NCBI GenBank assembly: GCA_036269895.1
Contig: DATBDN010000069.1
Span: 1-60,577 of the forward strand
Source: DATBDN01 sp036269895
GTDB taxonomy: Bacteria > Actinomycetota > Thermoleophilia > Solirubrobacterales > Thermoleophilaceae
Direction: 5' to 3'
Length of the DNA stretch: 60,577 nucleotides
Both the position numbers and the translations under genes were made by a program. Below the pieces are notes generated by a model. That model was not told the origin of the DNA and did no database searches. It saw only the letters and a program-made list of their open reading frames with translations. Below are positions 22,454 through 30,528 of the stretch, in pieces. The stretch's first letter is position 1; every line of letters begins with the position of its first letter.

Positions 22454-23316
22454 GATGCGTGCTCCTCGCCCACCGCCTGCACGTACGCGTCCTCGAGCGT
22501 GCTCGCCAGCGGTCGCACCGCGTGAATCTGCGCTCCGCCCTCCACCAGGTCGCGGACGATCAGGGCGATGTCGTCGTGCGAGGTTGCGTCGCGGCGCACC
22601 GTCCCGTTCGCCGTGTCGATCTCGACCCCCCGGGGTCGGGCCAGCTCGTGCGGAGGCCCGGCGGCGACCACTTCACCGCGCCTCAGGATGTAAACGCGAT
22701 CGCTGACCAGCTCGACCTCGGAAAGCAGATGCGAGTTGAGCAGCACCGACACACCGCGCCCGCGCAGCTGCTCCAGCAGGCGCCGCACGATGCGGCGGCC
22801 GATCGGGTCGAGCGCGCTCGTTGGCTCGTCCAGCAGCAGCAAGCGTGGATCTCCCACCAGCGCCTGCGCGATGCCGAGCCGCTGTTGCATGCCCTTCGAC
22901 ATCGCGTCCACGCGGACGTCCTGTGCGTCGGCCAAGCCGACGAGCTCAAGCAGTCGCATGCGTTCAGCAGCGCCGCCGTCCGAGCGCGCCAGCCGCTGAT
23001 GCAGTCGAAGCACCTCGTCGGCCGACGACCACCCTGGGAAGCGGAAGAGCTCAGCGAGATAGCCGACGACGGCGCGGGCGTCGCGTGAGCCCGCGCGATG
23101 CCCGCTGACGAGCGCCTCCCCCTCGCTCTGGCGCACGAGCCCGCAGGCGATCTTCGTCAGCGTGGACTTGCCGGCCCCGTTCGGCCCGAGCAGCCCGACG
23201 ATTTCGCCGTGGCGAACCTCCAGATCGACGCCGGCCAACGCGCGTTTCGATCCGTACCGCTTCTCGAGCGCTCGCGCTTCGAAGGCGCTTGGGGTCCGTT
23301 CGAACGCGGCTGCGAT
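22450..23316 (-). CDS. ABC transporter ATP-binding protein
   Basis: Walker A GPNGAGKST, Q-loop region, signature-like MSKGMQQRLGIAQAL, Walker B LLLLDEPTSALD and the H-loop NSHLLSEV are all present. The first canonical start, TTG 23238, would remove the first strand and A-loop tyrosine (ALEKRYGSKRAL). The in-frame extension reaches a TAG with no ATG, GTG or TTG. Its best initiator is ATC 23316, lying exactly 6 nt after TAGACT, the same geometry as other leaderless genes here. Use 23238 if ATC is rejected. It is coupled to the permease downstream. Confidence 0.9.
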   Translation of the reverse strand: MAAAFERTPSAFEARALEKRYGSKRALAGVDLEVRHGEIVGLLGPNGAGKSTLTKIACGLVRQSEGEALVSGHRAGSRDARAVVGYLAELFRFPGWSSADEVLRLHQRLARSDGGAAERMRLLELVGLADAQDVRVDAMSKGMQQRLGIAQALVGDPRLLLLDEPTSALDPIGRRIVRRLLEQLRGRGVSVLLNSHLLSEVELVSDRVYILRRGEVVAAGPPHELARPRGVEIDTANGTVRRDATSHDDIALIVRDLVEGGAQIHAVRPLASTLEDAYVQAVGEEHAS

Positions 23317-23322
23317 GGCGCC

Positions 23323-23328
23323 AGTCTA
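23323..23328 (-). promoter_or_regulatory. Leaderless -10 of the ABC exporter operon
   Basis: TAGACT, then 6 nt, then ATC 23316. The same hexamer precedes dxr. The position supports initiation at ATC. TAGGTT on the other strand (23327-23332) may serve the divergent GH3 gene. Confidence 0.5.
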
Positions 23329-23341
23329 GGTTTCCGCCGCG

Positions 23342-24490
23342 ATGCTCCCTCATCCTCCGCCCGGTCCCGCGCGCCGGCGCTTGGTCGCGCTCTGCGTGAC
23401 CGCGTTCGCAGCGCTCGTCGTCGGCATCGTCGTCGGTGCGGGCGGCGGGTCGAGCAAGCCGAAGCCGAGCGTTGCCGCGGCCAAGCCGCCGGCGCAGGCG
23501 GTGAAGAAGGCCAAGGGGTTGTCGCTCGAGCGCCAGATCGGCGAGATCCTGATGATCGCCTTCCACGGCACGACGCCGCCCGGCTACGTGCAACGCGCGC
23601 TTCGCCAGGGCCGTGCGTCGGGCGTGATCCTCTTCCGGGCCAACGCTGCGACGCCAGCCAGCACACGCGCGCTCACTCGGAGGCTGCAGCGCGCCGGACG
23701 TCACCGCGTGCTGATCGCCACCGACCAGGAAGGCGGGCCGATCCGGATCCTCCCCTGGGTGCCGCCGACAGCGTCTCAGGGCGCGACGCCGACCGAGCTC
23801 GCCGCCAAGACGCAGGCGCATGCCGCCGCCAGGGGCCTCACCGACGCCGGCGTGAACGTGACACTTGCGCCGGTGGCCGACGTCGGGGGGCAGGGGTCCG
23901 TGATGACGGGCCGCGCCTTCCCTGGTGGCGCCGCGGACGTGTCGGCGCTGACACGCGCAGCGGTGTCCGGCTACCGCGGGACGGAGGTCGCCCCCACGCT
24001 CAAGCACTTCCCCGGCCTGGGCGAAGCCGGTAGCAACACCGACGACAAGCCCGTGACCATCTCGTCACCGCGCGCGGCGCTCGCCACGCGCGACCTGCCG
24101 CCTTTCGCCGCCGGCATCAAGGCGGGTGCGCCGCTCGTCATGGCGTCGCACGCCCTCTTCACCGGTCTCGACCCGAAGAACATCGCGTCGCAATCGAAGC
24201 CGATCCTGACCACGCTGCTGCGCGGCAAGCTCGGCTTCAAGGGCGTCGTGGTCACCGACAGCATGGAGGCCGCGGCGGTCCTGGCGCGCAGCTCGATCGA
24301 GCTGGCCGCGCTGCGCTCGGTCGCCGCGGGAGCCGACCTGCTGCTGCTGACGGGGCCCGGCAGCTTTCCAGTCGTCTACAAGCAGCTGCTGACGGGAGCC
24401 AAGCAGTCGAAGCGCTTCCGTGCCCGCGTCGCCGAGGCAGCCGCGCGGGTGATCGCGTTGAAGCGCTCGCTCGGATTGAAGGCGCCCTGA
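23342..24490 (+). CDS. Glycoside hydrolase family 3, NagZ-like, membrane-anchored
   Basis: 382 residues: a basic N-terminus and one signal-anchor helix (LVALCVTAFAALVVGIVVGA), a low-complexity Lys/Pro/Ala linker, then a GH3 barrel. It carries TDQEGGPIRIL, KHFPGLGEAG (family K-H-F-P-G-H-G, with Leu in place of His) and VVTDSMEAAAV holding the nucleophile Asp. Beta-N-acetylhexosaminidases of this type recycle peptidoglycan. Here the enzyme would face outside. Its 3' end abuts a DUF1905 remnant. Confidence 0.9.
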   Translation: MLPHPPPGPARRRLVALCVTAFAALVVGIVVGAGGGSSKPKPSVAAAKPPAQAVKKAKGLSLERQIGEILMIAFHGTTPPGYVQRALRQGRASGVILFRANAATPASTRALTRRLQRAGRHRVLIATDQEGGPIRILPWVPPTASQGATPTELAAKTQAHAAARGLTDAGVNVTLAPVADVGGQGSVMTGRAFPGGAADVSALTRAAVSGYRGTEVAPTLKHFPGLGEAGSNTDDKPVTISSPRAALATRDLPPFAAGIKAGAPLVMASHALFTGLDPKNIASQSKPILTTLLRGKLGFKGVVVTDSMEAAAVLARSSIELAALRSVAAGADLLLLTGPGSFPVVYKQLLTGAKQSKRFRARVAEAAARVIALKRSLGLKAP

Positions 24491-24621
24491 CCCGACGTAG
24501 TCCCGCGGACCTTCACCAGGCCGCGGGTCCCGAAGAACTCGGCCGACCCGTCCATCACCACATAGGTCCAGGCCCCCTTGTTCGCTCCCTTCTGCAAGTG
24601 CGCGGTGAATGAGGTGAGCAT
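24490..24621 (-). pseudogene. N-terminal remnant of a DUF1905 protein
   Basis: The minus strand encodes MLTSFTAHLQKGANKGAW, then VVMDGSAEFFGTRGLVKVRG. This matches the first 40-odd residues of DUF1905 (F-x-A-x-L... F-G-x-R-G-x-V-K-V-R-G-T). Homology stops at about codon 44, exactly at the stop of the convergent GH3 gene; the rest of the domain is missing. The frame continues only as a shadow of the GH3 gene. It looks like a gene truncated by rearrangement. Confidence 0.6.
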
Positions 24622-24628
24622 GGGTAGC

Positions 24629-24634
24629 GATACT
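24629..24634 (+). promoter_or_regulatory. Leaderless -10 for nadE
   Basis: GATACT followed by 6 nt (TACAAC) and ATG 24641. This favours ATG 24641 over the in-frame ATG 24620, which would lie upstream of the transcript start. Confidence 0.5.
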
Positions 24635-24640
24635 TACAAC

Positions 24641-26419
24641 ATGAGCAGGCTGACCGTTGCGCTCGCCCAGATCGACTCGACCGTCGGTGATCTCGATGGC
24701 AACGCGGAGAAGATCCGTGCAGGCATCGACCGCGCTCGCTCCGAGGGCGCTCAGCTCGTGTTGTTCCCCGAGCTGGCGCTGACCGGCTACCCGCCCGAGG
24801 ACCTGCTCATCAAGACGCACTTCCTGCGCCGCGCAGCCGAGCGGCTCGAGGAGCTCGCCGAGGCCGCCGAGGACGTGGTCGCGATCGTCGGGTATCCGCA
24901 GCTTCGCGACGACGTCTACAACGCCGCCGCCGTGCTCGCGGACGGCCAGGTTCAGGCCGTCTACCGCAAGACCTATCTCCCCAACTACGGCGTGTTCGAC
25001 GAGCAGCGCTACTTCCAACAGGGGACCGAGCCCGCGCTCATCGAGATCGACGGCATCCCGGTCGGACTCACGGTCTGCGAGGACATCTGGCAGCCCGGCC
25101 CGCCCGCCACGTCCGAGGCCCTCGCCGGCGCACAGGTGATCGCGAACATCTCCGCCTCGCCCTACCACGCCGGCAAGGGGCACGAACGCGAGCAGATGCT
25201 CGCCCAGCGCGCACGCGACAACGTCGCCGCGGTCGTTTTCTGCAACCTGGTCGGGGGCCAGGACGAGCTCGTCTTCGACGGCCACTCGGTCGCGATCGAC
25301 CAGGACGGCGAGGTCATAGCGCGCGCTCCGCAGTTCGAGGAAGCGTTCACGGTCTGCACGCTCGACCTCGGGGCCGTGACCACGCGGCGCCTCCAGGACG
25401 CACGCCACCGCGATGCGGTTTACGCCGAGCGCGTGCGCGGTGCCAACCCGGTTGCCACCATCGCGCGGCTGGCCGCGCGGCCGGTTCGCGAGCCGGTGGC
25501 AGTCGGCGGCGACGGCCCGGATGGCTCGCCCCGCGGCGGCAACATGGGCGGCTCGAAGACGCCGCTGAAGGACGAGCTCGACGAGGTCTACTCCGCACTC
25601 GTGCTGGGCGTGCGCGACTACGTCGAGAAGAACGGCTTCAAGCGCGTCGTGTTCGGCCTGTCAGGAGGAATCGACTCGGCGCTCGTCGCGCTGATCGCGG
25701 TCGACGCCCTCGGCCCGGAGCGCGTCACCTGCGTGGTCATGCCCTCGCCGTACTCGTCAGGCGAGACCCAGGAGGACGCCCGGGCGATCGCGCGCAACCT
25801 GGGGACAGACCTGGCCGACCTGCGCATCGAGGAGCCGATGGAGGCCTTCGAGCGCGTGCTCGCGGACACGTTCGAGAGCACCGAGCCCGACATCACCGAG
25901 GAGAACCTGCAGGCGCGCATTCGCGGCAACCTGATCATGGCGCTGTCGAACAAGTTCGGCTGGCTGGTGCTGACGACCGGCAACAAGTCGGAGATGTCGG
26001 TCGGCTACGCGACGCTTTACGGCGACATGGCGGGCGGCTTCGCCGTGCTCAAGGACGTCTTCAAGGGCACCGTCTACCGGCTCGTCGAGTGGCGCAACCA
26101 GCGGGCCGGCCGCGAGCTCGTCCCGCATTCGGTGATCGAGCGCCCGCCGTCCGCGGAGCTGCGCTACGAGCAGCGCGACGATCAGTCGCTGCCGACGTAC
26201 GACGTGCTGGACGCGATCCTCGAGGGCTATGTCGAGCAGGACCTCGACGCCGAGGAGCTGAGCGCGCGGGGGCTTCCGGGCGACGAGGTGCGGCGCGTCA
26301 TCCGCTTGGTCGACCTGGCCGAGTACAAGCGCCGCCAGGCGCCGCCGGGCATTCGCATCTCGATGAAGGCGTTCGGCCGCGACCGCCGCATGCCGATAAC
26401 AAACCGCTACCGCGGCTGA
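24641..26419 (+). CDS. nadE: Glutamine-dependent NAD+ synthetase
   Basis: 592 residues. The N-terminal nitrilase-type glutaminase has catalytic Glu (PELALTGYPPEDLL), Lys (YRKTYLPNYGVFDE) and Cys (LTVCEDIWQP). The C-terminal NAD synthetase has the ATP-pyrophosphatase loop VFGLSGGIDSALVALI and the TTGNKSEMSVGYATLYGDMA region. It amidates deamido-NAD using glutamine ammonia, the last step of NAD synthesis. The start at 24641 gives the family N-terminus MSRLTVALAQID. It converges on the thioesterase with a 13-bp overlap. Confidence 0.97.
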   Translation: MSRLTVALAQIDSTVGDLDGNAEKIRAGIDRARSEGAQLVLFPELALTGYPPEDLLIKTHFLRRAAERLEELAEAAEDVVAIVGYPQLRDDVYNAAAVLADGQVQAVYRKTYLPNYGVFDEQRYFQQGTEPALIEIDGIPVGLTVCEDIWQPGPPATSEALAGAQVIANISASPYHAGKGHEREQMLAQRARDNVAAVVFCNLVGGQDELVFDGHSVAIDQDGEVIARAPQFEEAFTVCTLDLGAVTTRRLQDARHRDAVYAERVRGANPVATIARLAARPVREPVAVGGDGPDGSPRGGNMGGSKTPLKDELDEVYSALVLGVRDYVEKNGFKRVVFGLSGGIDSALVALIAVDALGPERVTCVVMPSPYSSGETQEDARAIARNLGTDLADLRIEEPMEAFERVLADTFESTEPDITEENLQARIRGNLIMALSNKFGWLVLTTGNKSEMSVGYATLYGDMAGGFAVLKDVFKGTVYRLVEWRNQRAGRELVPHSVIERPPSAELRYEQRDDQSLPTYDVLDAILEGYVEQDLDAEELSARGLPGDEVRRVIRLVDLAEYKRRQAPPGIRISMKAFGRDRRMPITNRYRG

Positions 26420-26841
26420 GGATCGATCACCGCGAGCGTCACGCGCGTCACTGCGCAGCGCTTGCCCTGCTCGGTAGTGAACTCGCACTCCCACACCCAG
26501 CTCGTGCGGCCGCTGTGGAGCGCGCGCGCCGTCGCGGTCACGACGCCTTCCGACACCGGACGTAGGAAGCTCGTGAAGTTCGACGAGCCGACCGCGATCT
26601 TCCCGCCCTCCTTGACCTGCACGTAGGTCGCCCCCGAGCACAAGCCCTCGGCGAACGCCGCGTATACGCCGCCATGGACGATCCCGAACGGCTGACGGTG
26701 CCGATTGGCGACCTCGAACCGCCCACTCGCATGGTCCCGGCCCATGTCCAGGACCTCGAAGCCGAGCACCCCGTCGAGCGTCTCCTGCATCGGAATTGCG
26801 TAAGTCGGCGCGTCTGACACGGATATGAAAGTACCCTTCAT
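26407..26841 (-). CDS. PaaI-type hotdog-fold thioesterase
   Basis: 144 residues with the hotdog core VANRHRQPFGIVHGGVYAAFAE (H-G-G in the active-site turn) and SNFTSFLRPVSEGVVTATARALHSGR. Such enzymes hydrolyse aryl- or acyl-CoA thioesters. ATG 26841 is the first start; a later ATG at 26790 (MQETLDGVLGFEVL) also fits the family. It is divergent from the sigma/anti-sigma-like fusion 6 bp away. Confidence 0.9.
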   Translation of the reverse strand: MKGTFISVSDAPTYAIPMQETLDGVLGFEVLDMGRDHASGRFEVANRHRQPFGIVHGGVYAAFAEGLCSGATYVQVKEGGKIAVGSSNFTSFLRPVSEGVVTATARALHSGRTSWVWECEFTTEQGKRCAVTRVTLAVIDPQPR

Positions 26842-26847
26842 CTCCCG

Positions 26848-27903
26848 ATGGCCACGTTCGACCAGCTGGCTGAGGACCAGCGGGCGATCATCGAGATCGT
26901 CCTGCGCCAGGACCGCAGCTATGAAGAGATCGGCGAGATGCTCGATCTTCCCCCTGCCCGTGTGCGCGAGCTCGCGCGCGAGGCGCTGGCCAATCTCGCG
27001 CCGTCGACCGCGGAATTCGTCGACCCTCAGTGGCGCGGACAGGTGGCCGATTACATCCTCGGTCAGCAGGCTGGGCCCGAGGCGCAGGCCACCCGCGGCC
27101 ACCTGAAGCGCTCCGAGCCGGCCCGGATCTGGGCGTACTCGCTGCTCGACGCGCTCGACGGCTTCTATCCCGACGGCAAGCGACCTGCCATTCCGGTCGG
27201 TGAGGCCGGTGGCCGCCCGCGCAGCCGCGAGCGCGCCGCTGCGAGCAACGGTGACGCCGACGCGGCTCCCGCGACCACCCCCGCCGCGGCGTCGCGCCGT
27301 GGACTTGGCGGTTCCAGCGGCGCACTCTCCTCCGCCGCCCAATCGGCGCTGCTGCGGCGGCGCATCCTCGCCGGGCTAGGGATCGTCGTGGTGCTCGCGC
27401 TGCTCATCTTCGGCGGCATCAAGCTGTTCGGCGGCAGCGACAACAGCAAGAAGACCTCCGCTTCCTCCGGCACCAACACAACTCCGACGTCTACCCAGGG
27501 CCAGCAGGGCCAGGTCGTCGCCCAGGCCGTGCTTGCGCCGATCGGCAAGAGCTTCAAGGGCACGGGCGCCGCGCTCATCTACCAGACCGGGAACCAGACT
27601 CTGGCGGTGGTGCGCGCCAAGCTGCCGCCAAGCACGGGCAACAACAAGTACGTGCTCTGGCTGTACAACAGTGACAAGCAGCTCGTGCCGCTGGCCGCGG
27701 ACGTCACCGACAAGCAGGGCAACTTCCAGGGTGCCGCGCGCTTGCCCAACGGCTGGCAGAACTACAAGTTCCTCGACGTGACTTACCAGCCGACGGCCGG
27801 CAAGAACGTCGCCCACGGCACGTCGGTGATGCGCGGACCGCTGACGGCGCCGCAGCAGTCGAACGGCTCAGGCACCAGCACAGGAACGCAGACGACGCCT
27901 TAG
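26848..27903 (+). CDS. Sigma-region-4 HTH / transmembrane / RskA-like fusion protein
   Basis: 351 residues. The N-terminus (DQRAIIEIVLRQDRSYEEIGEMLDLPPARVRELAREAL) reads as a sigma-70 region 4 helix-turn-helix. A helical segment, a Ser/Ala-rich linker and one membrane helix (ILAGLGIVVVLALLIFGGI) follow. The exported C-terminal domain has strands QTLAVVRAKLPPSTGNNKYVLW and NFQGAARLPNGWQ, like the extracellular domain of RskA-type anti-sigma factors. The order HTH-in, TM, sensor-out suggests a one-protein membrane regulator. No separate sigma factor is adjacent. Confidence 0.85.
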   Translation: MATFDQLAEDQRAIIEIVLRQDRSYEEIGEMLDLPPARVRELAREALANLAPSTAEFVDPQWRGQVADYILGQQAGPEAQATRGHLKRSEPARIWAYSLLDALDGFYPDGKRPAIPVGEAGGRPRSRERAAASNGDADAAPATTPAAASRRGLGGSSGALSSAAQSALLRRRILAGLGIVVVLALLIFGGIKLFGGSDNSKKTSASSGTNTTPTSTQGQQGQVVAQAVLAPIGKSFKGTGAALIYQTGNQTLAVVRAKLPPSTGNNKYVLWLYNSDKQLVPLAADVTDKQGNFQGAARLPNGWQNYKFLDVTYQPTAGKNVAHGTSVMRGPLTAPQQSNGSGTSTGTQTTP

Positions 27904-29519
27904 GGCAGCAGCTTCCCCGGGTTCATGATGCCCCGGGGGTCGAGGCGCGCCTTCGCCGCGCGCAGCAGGTCCACGCCGACCTGGCCAATCTCGTCGCCGA
28001 GCCACGCTGCATGGTCGCGGCCGATCGCGTGGTGGTGGCTGATCGTGCCGCCGGCGCCGATGATCGCGTCGCAAGCGGCGTTCTTGGCGGCGTGCCACTG
28101 CTCGATTTCCTCGCCGCGCTGCTGTGCGGCCATGAACGTGTAGTAGAGCGACGCTCCCGACGGATACAGGTGCGAGACGTGGCACATGACAAGTGGCGGC
28201 GTGCCGCGCGCGGCGAGCGAGGCCCGCAGCGCATCCGCGACCGCGGCGTACAGGTACGGCAGGTTGCGCCACGTAGTCGCCGTCTCGAGCGTCTCGACCA
28301 TCACCCCACGATCGAGCAGTTCGTCGCGCAGGTATGGCGCGCGGAAGCGCTGGGCCTGCCAGGCGGCGCCAGGGCGCGACCCGAGCCGCAGGCCTCCGGC
28401 CGAGCGAAGCAGCATGCGGGCACGATTCGCTCGATCGAGCGCCTCGTCGGCCTCGCCCTCGAACCCCAGGATCGCGACGCAGCCACCTTCGTGGCCGCGC
28501 AGCTTGAGGTACCGGCGCCAGAGCTTGGCCAGTGGTCCGCCCGACTCCCCGGCGCTCGCCAGCGACGTCCTCGTCTCGGCCTCGTCCGACAGGCGCGAGA
28601 CGTCGCCTGCAGCGCGCGCCTGCTCGAGCTCTCGGAGCGCTTCCACGCCTGCGCCGAACGACTTGAACGACCAGCCTTCGTACTGGCGGACCTCGGGCAG
28701 CGGCCGCACCGCCAGCGTTGCCTCGGTGATCACCCCGAGCGTGCCCTCCGAGCCCACGAGCAGCTCGCGCAGAGCCGGCGTCGGCCCCGCCGTGCCGGGA
28801 TAGGGCTTCACGTCGATCTCCCCCGCAGGCGCCGCCATTCGCAGCCCGAGCACGAGCTTGTCGATTCGCCCGTAGCCGGTCGAGGCCTGACCCGCTGAGC
28901 GCGTGGCCACCGCGCCGCCGATCGTCACGTACTCCCAGGACTGCGGCAGGTGGCCGAGCGTGAGCTCGTAGCTCGCGAGCTGCGCCTCCAGCTGCGGGCC
29001 GCTGATGCCGGGGCCGACGCGCGCGGTCAGCGACACCTCGTCGAGCTCGATCAACGAGGCCATCCGGGCCAGGTCGAGCGTGATGACGGCAGCGAACGAC
29101 CCCGCGTCGGGCTCCACGCCGCCGACCACGCTCGTCCCGCCGCCGAACGGGACCACCGCCACGGCCGCGTCCGCACACAGCTCGAGCACGGCGCGCACCT
29201 CGTCGTGGCTGGCCGGGTAGACCACCGCATCAGGGCCGCTGACAGCGCCGCTTCGCAGCCGGATCAGGTCTGGGTAGCTGCGGCCGGCCGCGTGTCCCAC
29301 GCGCGCCAGTTGATCGTCGCGGACGGCGGCGTCGCCGACGATCGACTCGATTCGCGAGCGTACCGCCGGCTCCAGCCGCGAGGGCGGCAATTCGATCGCG
29401 CCGAGGTCCACACGCGGCGGCGCCGGCTGCTTGACGCCGAGCCCGCTCTCGATCAGTGCCTGGGCCGACGCCGGCAGCTCCATTGCATCGCGATCGACGC
29501 CCCAGCCCCACCAGCGCAT
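27900..29519 (-). CDS. FAD-linked oxidase, alkyl-DHAP-synthase-like
   Basis: 539 residues of the PCMH/FAD_binding_4 plus FAD-oxidase C-terminal type. It starts MRWWGWGVDRDAMELP, has the FAD pyrophosphate loop VPFGGGTSVVGGVEP, GSEGTLGVITEATLAV, and a C-terminal SHHHAIGRDHAAWLGDEIG corresponding to the active-site H-H-H-G-x-G of alkyldihydroxyacetonephosphate synthases, with Ala for the first Gly. It may make ether lipids or oxidise a hydroxyacid. ATG 29519 fits family N-termini; the frame is open far upstream as a shadow. It overlaps the 3' end of the fusion gene by 4 bp. Confidence 0.9.
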   Translation of the reverse strand: MRWWGWGVDRDAMELPASAQALIESGLGVKQPAPPRVDLGAIELPPSRLEPAVRSRIESIVGDAAVRDDQLARVGHAAGRSYPDLIRLRSGAVSGPDAVVYPASHDEVRAVLELCADAAVAVVPFGGGTSVVGGVEPDAGSFAAVITLDLARMASLIELDEVSLTARVGPGISGPQLEAQLASYELTLGHLPQSWEYVTIGGAVATRSAGQASTGYGRIDKLVLGLRMAAPAGEIDVKPYPGTAGPTPALRELLVGSEGTLGVITEATLAVRPLPEVRQYEGWSFKSFGAGVEALRELEQARAAGDVSRLSDEAETRTSLASAGESGGPLAKLWRRYLKLRGHEGGCVAILGFEGEADEALDRANRARMLLRSAGGLRLGSRPGAAWQAQRFRAPYLRDELLDRGVMVETLETATTWRNLPYLYAAVADALRASLAARGTPPLVMCHVSHLYPSGASLYYTFMAAQQRGEEIEQWHAAKNAACDAIIGAGGTISHHHAIGRDHAAWLGDEIGQVGVDLLRAAKARLDPRGIMNPGKLLP

Positions 29520-29569
29520 CCGCGGATCAGGCGCGGGTCTGTCGCCCACGTGGAGGGGGGTCAGCCCTC

Positions 29570-30004
29570 TCACGCGATTACCGCCTCGAGCTGGTCGAGC
29601 GCCCGGTCGAGCTCCTTGCGAGCGGCTCGCCGCATCTGGATCCCGCCGAAGCGGGCCAGGCCGCGCAGCTTGCGCACGATCCGCAGCTCCACCTTCGTCG
29701 TCTCGCCGGCGCCCTCCAGGATCACGCCGGTGACCGACTCGCGCAGGAAGCGCTCGAAGGGCGTCTGTGCCAGTTCCTGGCGCCAGACGATGCGCTCCGG
29801 CGGCTCGATGTAGACGCGTGACCAGTCGAAGCGCACGGCGCGGCCACGCGGGGAGGTGGCGACAGTCGTCCAGGCGACCTCCGATACGTCCTCGACGCGC
29901 TGGACGGTTGGCCACCAGCGCGGCAGGTGGTAGGGATCGGACACGAGCTCCCATACCTGCTGCTGCGGCGCAGGGATAGTCCGTGATCGCACGACCGTCG
30001 GCAC
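29570..30004 (-). CDS. SRPBCC (START-like) family protein
   Basis: 144 residues: MPTVVRSRTIPAPQQQVWELVSDPYHLPRWWPTV is the N-terminus of polyketide-cyclase/START-like proteins. Beta strands (RAVRFDWSRVYIEPPERIVW) and a long C-terminal helix (RAARKELDRALDQLEAVIA) cover the cavity. The ligand is probably a hydrophobic molecule. GTG 30004 lies 2 nt after the apt stop, so they are co-transcribed. Confidence 0.88.
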   Translation of the reverse strand: MPTVVRSRTIPAPQQQVWELVSDPYHLPRWWPTVQRVEDVSEVAWTTVATSPRGRAVRFDWSRVYIEPPERIVWRQELAQTPFERFLRESVTGVILEGAGETTKVELRIVRKLRGLARFGGIQMRRAARKELDRALDQLEAVIA

Positions 30005-30006
30005 GG

Positions 30007-30528
30007 CTACTCGGAGTCGTAGACGACGAGGCTCTGCACTTCGCAGCCCGGGAGCTTCTCGCGGCCGCGCAGGAACGCAAGCTCGGCCAAGAACGAGCAG
30101 CCCACGACCTCGCCGCCTGCCTGCCGGATGAGGTCACACACCGCCGCGGCGGTCCCGCCAGTCGCCAGCAGGTCGTCGTGCACCAGCACGCGCGCCCCGT
30201 CCGCGACGGCGTCGCGGTGGATCTCGAGTGCGTCGACGCCGTACTCCAGGACGTACTCGGCCGAGTGCGTGTTCCACGGCAGCTTGCCGGGCTTGCGCAC
30301 TGGGATGAAGCCGGCCTCGATCGTGCGGGCGACGGCGCCGCCGAGGATGAAGCCACGCGCCTCGGCGGCCGCGACGACGTCGACGGCGCGCTCCGACGCG
30401 AACGCCGCGATCAGGTCGATGGCATACGAGAACGCGTCCGGGTGCAATAGCAGCGGCGTGATGTCTCGGAAGACGATGCCGGGCTTCGGGAAGTCCGGAA
30501 TGTCGCGGATGTGCGCGCGGAGGTCTAT
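30007..30528 (-). CDS. apt: Adenine phosphoribosyltransferase, apparent ATA start
   Basis: 173 residues when read from ATA 30528. The conserved APRT N-terminus DIPDFPKPGIVFRDITPLLL lies upstream of the first canonical start (TTG 30447). Further motifs are EARGFILGGAVA, RKPGKLPW and the PRPP loop VLVHDDLLATGGTAAA. The enzyme salvages adenine to AMP. No ATG, GTG or TTG exists between the preceding stop and the conserved N-terminus; ATA overlaps the TAG stop of the MerR gene (ATAG). Using 30447 would drop 27 conserved residues. Confidence 0.92.
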   Translation of the reverse strand: MDLRAHIRDIPDFPKPGIVFRDITPLLLHPDAFSYAIDLIAAFASERAVDVVAAAEARGFILGGAVARTIEAGFIPVRKPGKLPWNTHSAEYVLEYGVDALEIHRDAVADGARVLVHDDLLATGGTAAAVCDLIRQAGGEVVGCSFLAELAFLRGREKLPGCEVQSLVVYDSE

